Assembly: GCA_023405135.1 (NCBI GenBank)
Contig: JAEXYZ010000055.1
Location: 1 to 8,024 of the forward strand
DNA from: Bacillota bacterium
GTDB taxonomy: Bacteria; Bacillota; Bacilli; Bacillales_A; Planococcaceae
Direction of reading: 5' to 3'
Length of the DNA: 8,024 bases
Positions 5,586-8,024 of the stretch are shown here, piece after piece. Both the position numbers and the translations under genes were made by a program. Below the pieces are notes generated by a model. It ran no database searches and was not told the DNA's origin. It was given only the letters and a program-made list of their open reading frames with translations. Each line of letters starts with the position of its first letter. Within the stretch, counting starts at the first letter, position 1.

Positions 5586-7730
5586 TTATTTTATCTTCAC
5601 ACTATCCAACTGCTTAAATGTTTTTAAATCATAGCTTTTTACTTCATTTCTTGAAACAGTATATAAAGCTTCATCAATATAGAGTAATCGAGAAATAATA
5701 TCCTCCCACTGCTCATATTGCTCCCCTTTTTTCGCAGGAGTTATGAGATTTCCTTTTAGCTTAATTCCCTTATCAGCAGTAATCTCATATACAAGTGCAC
5801 CTGTTCCCTTATATTGAACATCATATTCACCTTTTCCATCATACACAATGACTGGGAACCCAAAGTAACTATATTTGTCATTTCTAAACAATGCTTTATG
5901 ATTGTATTGAAGGTCCGAATAAGTGCCACGATCCCCAATTACAACTGTATCTTGCTCTTTCGGATTTTTAAAATCAGTAATATCAAATAACGATATTTTC
6001 ATCCCCGCAGTAGTCATAAATGGTTCTTTTGAATAACTGTCTATCCTTGTTTCTGTTTCATACCCAAAGCCAATCAAATGATTTTCATCTAATGGATGTA
6101 AGTAATTACTGTATCCAGGTATTTTTAATTCACCTAAAATTTTCGGTTGCTCAGGATTTGCTAAATCAATAACAAATAAAGGATCGACTTGTTTAAATGT
6201 CACGATATATCCTTTATCTCCCATAAAACGTACTGAGTATATTCTTTCACCTTTTGCTAAATCTGTTAACTCCCCAACCTTTTTAAGTTTGTCATCGAAT
6301 ATAAATAAATGGTTCTTCGATGTTTGGCTTGGAGAACCCCATGTATTACCTTCCGTTGTTGCAATTCTAAAATACCCATCGTGCTCATCCATTGAAAATT
6401 GATTTAATAGGTTCCCCTTTAGCGATGTTGAAGCAGCATACTCTACTTTCGTCCCATCAATAGTAAATTTATATACATCTGTATTTGTTGCTACTGGCAT
6501 AATTGCCATATCGGTAGTAAAAGACATTTTTGAGTTACTTGACTCATTGATCATTGATGAATAATTAAACGCTGTTAAATAAAGTGCTTTATTAGACATG
6601 TAAAGGGTTGAACTTCCACCTAAAAATCCTTTTGTTTTAATTTCCTTACTTTCGAAATTTTCTAAGTCAATTGCTGAAATAATTGTATAGCTTGGTTCCA
6701 TTGAGCCAGGTAAAATAGACAGTTGCTTAATATCCATTGGTTTTATTTGCTCTCCAGCTGCACTATCATACATATAAGGTCTTAGTTCAACATCCTCTTC
6801 TTCTGATAACAACCAGTAGTTTGGTGTTTTATTCGTCACTACATATAAAACATCATTATATATACGTACGCCATTCATATATCCATCTTGACCAACTTCT
6901 CTTATTAACTTTGGATTAGCAGCATCCTCTACATTATAAAAGGCAGCTTTAGTCAAACTAATCCCACCTATATTAGGGTTTTGTTTCATTTCAATATATT
7001 GATCTAAAATGACAATCAGCATATCATCATGCATCATTAACTGAATCGGATAACTATTTGGCTCTAATGAAATTTTACTTTTTACCTTTAAAGATTTTGG
7101 ATCACTTGCGTCCGTAATGACGATTTGATTTTCGAGTATGGAATAAATGTAATGCCCATCTGTTACGACAATATCTCCTTCTTCAATATCTTCAACCTGA
7201 TTGTTTGTCGATGAATATGAAAAAGAATTAGATGTTGCCGTGTCTGCACTTTCCTCAGAAACAAATCCTTTACTTTCTATATGACTATAATTTCGTTTAT
7301 TCTTAGTTAAAATAGCTTGAAAATAGTTTTCCAAATCTTGAATAGATGTTAGCTGCTCAATTTTTTCAAGTACTTTAAATTCAACCGTTTGTTTCTTCAT
7401 TTTTGCTGACGATTTTTTAAATGCATTTTTTTCTACATGAAGAACATATTCACCTGGTACAGATGTTATTACGGAAAGAGACTGATTTGACTGTTGTAAA
7501 GTAATTTGTGCTTCAATCTTCTTTCCATCCTTATTAGTTAAATAAATATTCCCATTTTTTATACTTTCCTTTTCAAGATCATATGAAAAATTGACATTGT
7601 ATGGTTGATTAACAAATACAGTGGATGCTGCACTTACTTCAACTTTTTTTCCGAACAACAATAAAATTGCACTTGTAACTAAAACGATTGTAAGAAAAAG
7701 TATTCCACCAGCATAAATCTTTCGCCTCAT
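5586..7730 (-). CDS. Secreted/membrane-anchored beta-propeller protein (Beta_propel, PF09826-type) with N-terminal Ig-like domain
   Basis: This is a 714-residue extracytoplasmic protein. Residues 1-27 form a basic start (MRRK) and one hydrophobic segment (IYAGGILFLTIVLVTSAILL), either an uncleaved anchor or a signal peptide with a possible VSA-A site near 35. Residues about 33-120 resemble an SbsA-type Ig-like module (VNFSYDLEKESIKNGNIYLTN, then YVLHVEKNAFKKSS). From about 125 to the end it matches the secreted beta-propeller family, including the blade-one hallmark TNNQVEDIEEGDIVVTDG (175-192) and repeated blade edges such as GHYIYSI, ALYLTAF, KGYIVTF, NHLIGFG and EALYTVS. No catalytic motif is recognised and no biochemical role is established. 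It starts at ATG 7730 with AAAGGAG (7747-7741) ten bases upstream. It appears monocistronic and intact. The family call is firm; function as a surface scaffold or binding protein is only a guess. Confidence 0.88.
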   Translation of the reverse strand: MRRKIYAGGILFLTIVLVTSAILLLFGKKVEVSAASTVFVNQPYNVNFSYDLEKESIKNGNIYLTNKDGKKIEAQITLQQSNQSLSVITSVPGEYVLHVEKNAFKKSSAKMKKQTVEFKVLEKIEQLTSIQDLENYFQAILTKNKRNYSHIESKGFVSEESADTATSNSFSYSSTNNQVEDIEEGDIVVTDGHYIYSILENQIVITDASDPKSLKVKSKISLEPNSYPIQLMMHDDMLIVILDQYIEMKQNPNIGGISLTKAAFYNVEDAANPKLIREVGQDGYMNGVRIYNDVLYVVTNKTPNYWLLSEEEDVELRPYMYDSAAGEQIKPMDIKQLSILPGSMEPSYTIISAIDLENFESKEIKTKGFLGGSSTLYMSNKALYLTAFNYSSMINESSNSKMSFTTDMAIMPVATNTDVYKFTIDGTKVEYAASTSLKGNLLNQFSMDEHDGYFRIATTEGNTWGSPSQTSKNHLFIFDDKLKKVGELTDLAKGERIYSVRFMGDKGYIVTFKQVDPLFVIDLANPEQPKILGELKIPGYSNYLHPLDENHLIGFGYETETRIDSYSKEPFMTTAGMKISLFDITDFKNPKEQDTVVIGDRGTYSDLQYNHKALFRNDKYSYFGFPVIVYDGKGEYDVQYKGTGALVYEITADKGIKLKGNLITPAKKGEQYEQWEDIISRLLYIDEALYTVSRNEVKSYDLKTFKQLDSVKIK

Positions 7731-7863
7731 TTTTCTTTCTCTCCTTTAAGTTTGTTTATTTACCGATTAGACTTTGGAAATTGTCTTTTCGTTTCAAATT
7801 TTGGAAAGAAATGTTTTAAAAATTTTATTTTTCTATATAATCAATCAATAATTGTACATAAAT

Positions 7864-7897
7864 AGAGACCACTCATCCCTTTTTATGAGTGGCCTCT
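7864..7897. terminator. Hairpin, possible terminator of a gene beyond the right edge
   Basis: CCACTCAT (7869-7876) pairs with ATGAGTGG (7885-7892) around an 8-base loop. After one mismatch the stem continues with AGAG (7864-7867) / CTCT (7894-7897). The bottom strand continues with only a weak ATTTATG tract, so termination of a leftward transcript from beyond the window is possible but not certain. It directly abuts the palindromic element to its right, so it may instead be part of that repeat. It is also a boundary upstream of the propeller gene. Confidence 0.45.
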
Positions 7898-8023
7898 CAG
7901 ACTGTTGACAAACGCTTTCATACTGCGTTGCTTGCCTCGCTCGTCCGCTCATGAAGACAACTTCTATTCGCGTCTTCACTCGGCTGCGCGCCTTGTCTGA
8001 CCAAGCGTTTTCAAGACAGTCTG
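7898..8023. repeat. Nested palindromic, GC-richer intergenic element
   Basis: The ends are inverted repeats: CAGACTGT (7898-7905) pairs with ACAGTCTG (8016-8023), then, after a small asymmetric internal loop, AAACGCTT (7910-7917) pairs with AAGCGTTT (8003-8010). A central hairpin TGAAGAC (7952-7958) / GTCTTCA (7972-7978) has a 13-base loop. Base composition is clearly richer in G+C than the surrounding intergenic DNA. No credible coding frame or ribosome binding site is seen. The form fits a dispersed intergenic repeat or MITE-like element, or a structured RNA. Only one copy is in the window, so dispersal is not shown, and the element may extend past the edge. Confidence 0.6.
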
Positions 8024-8024
8024 G

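Noticed and set aside
6737..6919. Short open frame on the top strand rich in His, Leu and Tyr
   Set aside because: It is antisense to the propeller gene, with no ribosome binding site and no recognisable protein.
7905..7910. TTGACA inside the palindromic element
   Set aside because: No -10 box follows at a suitable distance and no rightward gene starts nearby in the window; it appears to be part of the terminal repeat.
7898..8023. CRISPR repeats or a tRNA gene in the GC-rich right edge
   Set aside because: There are no regularly spaced direct repeats, no tRNA cloverleaf and no T-loop consensus; symmetry is inverted and nested.

Overview
The window looks like chromosomal DNA of a low-GC Firmicute of the Bacillaceae/Planococcaceae kind (Lysinibacillus, Solibacillus and relatives are a reasonable guess). 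The grounds are AT-rich genes, strong AAGGAG-type ribosome binding sites, two possible TTG starts, compact rho-independent terminators, and a gene set typical of this group. The genus is inferred from recall of protein families, not from a search.

From left to right: (1) positions 1 to about 450 are the 5' end of an IS4-family insertion sequence, read leftward and cut by the window edge. Its transposase has a one-base frameshift in a short A run. Just upstream of the transposase start is a long-range hairpin that would hide the ribosome binding site in read-through transcripts, with a perfect TATAAT overlapping its 5' arm. (2) 664-2682 encodes a PAS-PAS-degenerate GGDEF-EAL protein, predicted to be a cyclic-di-GMP phosphodiesterase, with its own promoter and terminator. 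(3) 2732-3985, leftward, is a two-gene operon for a split ThrE-type transporter: the DUF1212/YjjP-like half, then the DUF3815/YjjB-like half 12 bases later. (4) 4116-5528 is a membrane-anchored polysaccharide deacetylase with the architecture and length of Bacillus subtilis PdaC (YjeA). (5) 5586-7730, leftward, is a secreted or membrane-anchored protein with an Ig-like module followed by a large Beta_propel (PF09826-type) domain. (6) 7864-8023 is non-coding: a hairpin followed by a GC-richer, 126-base nested palindrome that looks like a dispersed repeat or structured element.

Transcription is organised as convergent and divergent units. The phosphodiesterase and transporter operon converge on a 12-bp hairpin (2692-2722). 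The transporter operon and deacetylase diverge from a roughly 130-bp region. The deacetylase and propeller gene converge on a shared bidirectional terminator (5537-5583). The genes lean towards the cell envelope and signalling (c-di-GMP turnover, small-metabolite export, peptidoglycan modification, a surface propeller), but nothing in the layout makes them one pathway. I see no CRISPR array, tRNA or rRNA. The most interesting items are the IS self-regulatory hairpin and the palindromic element at the right edge; neither amounts to a demonstrated new system.
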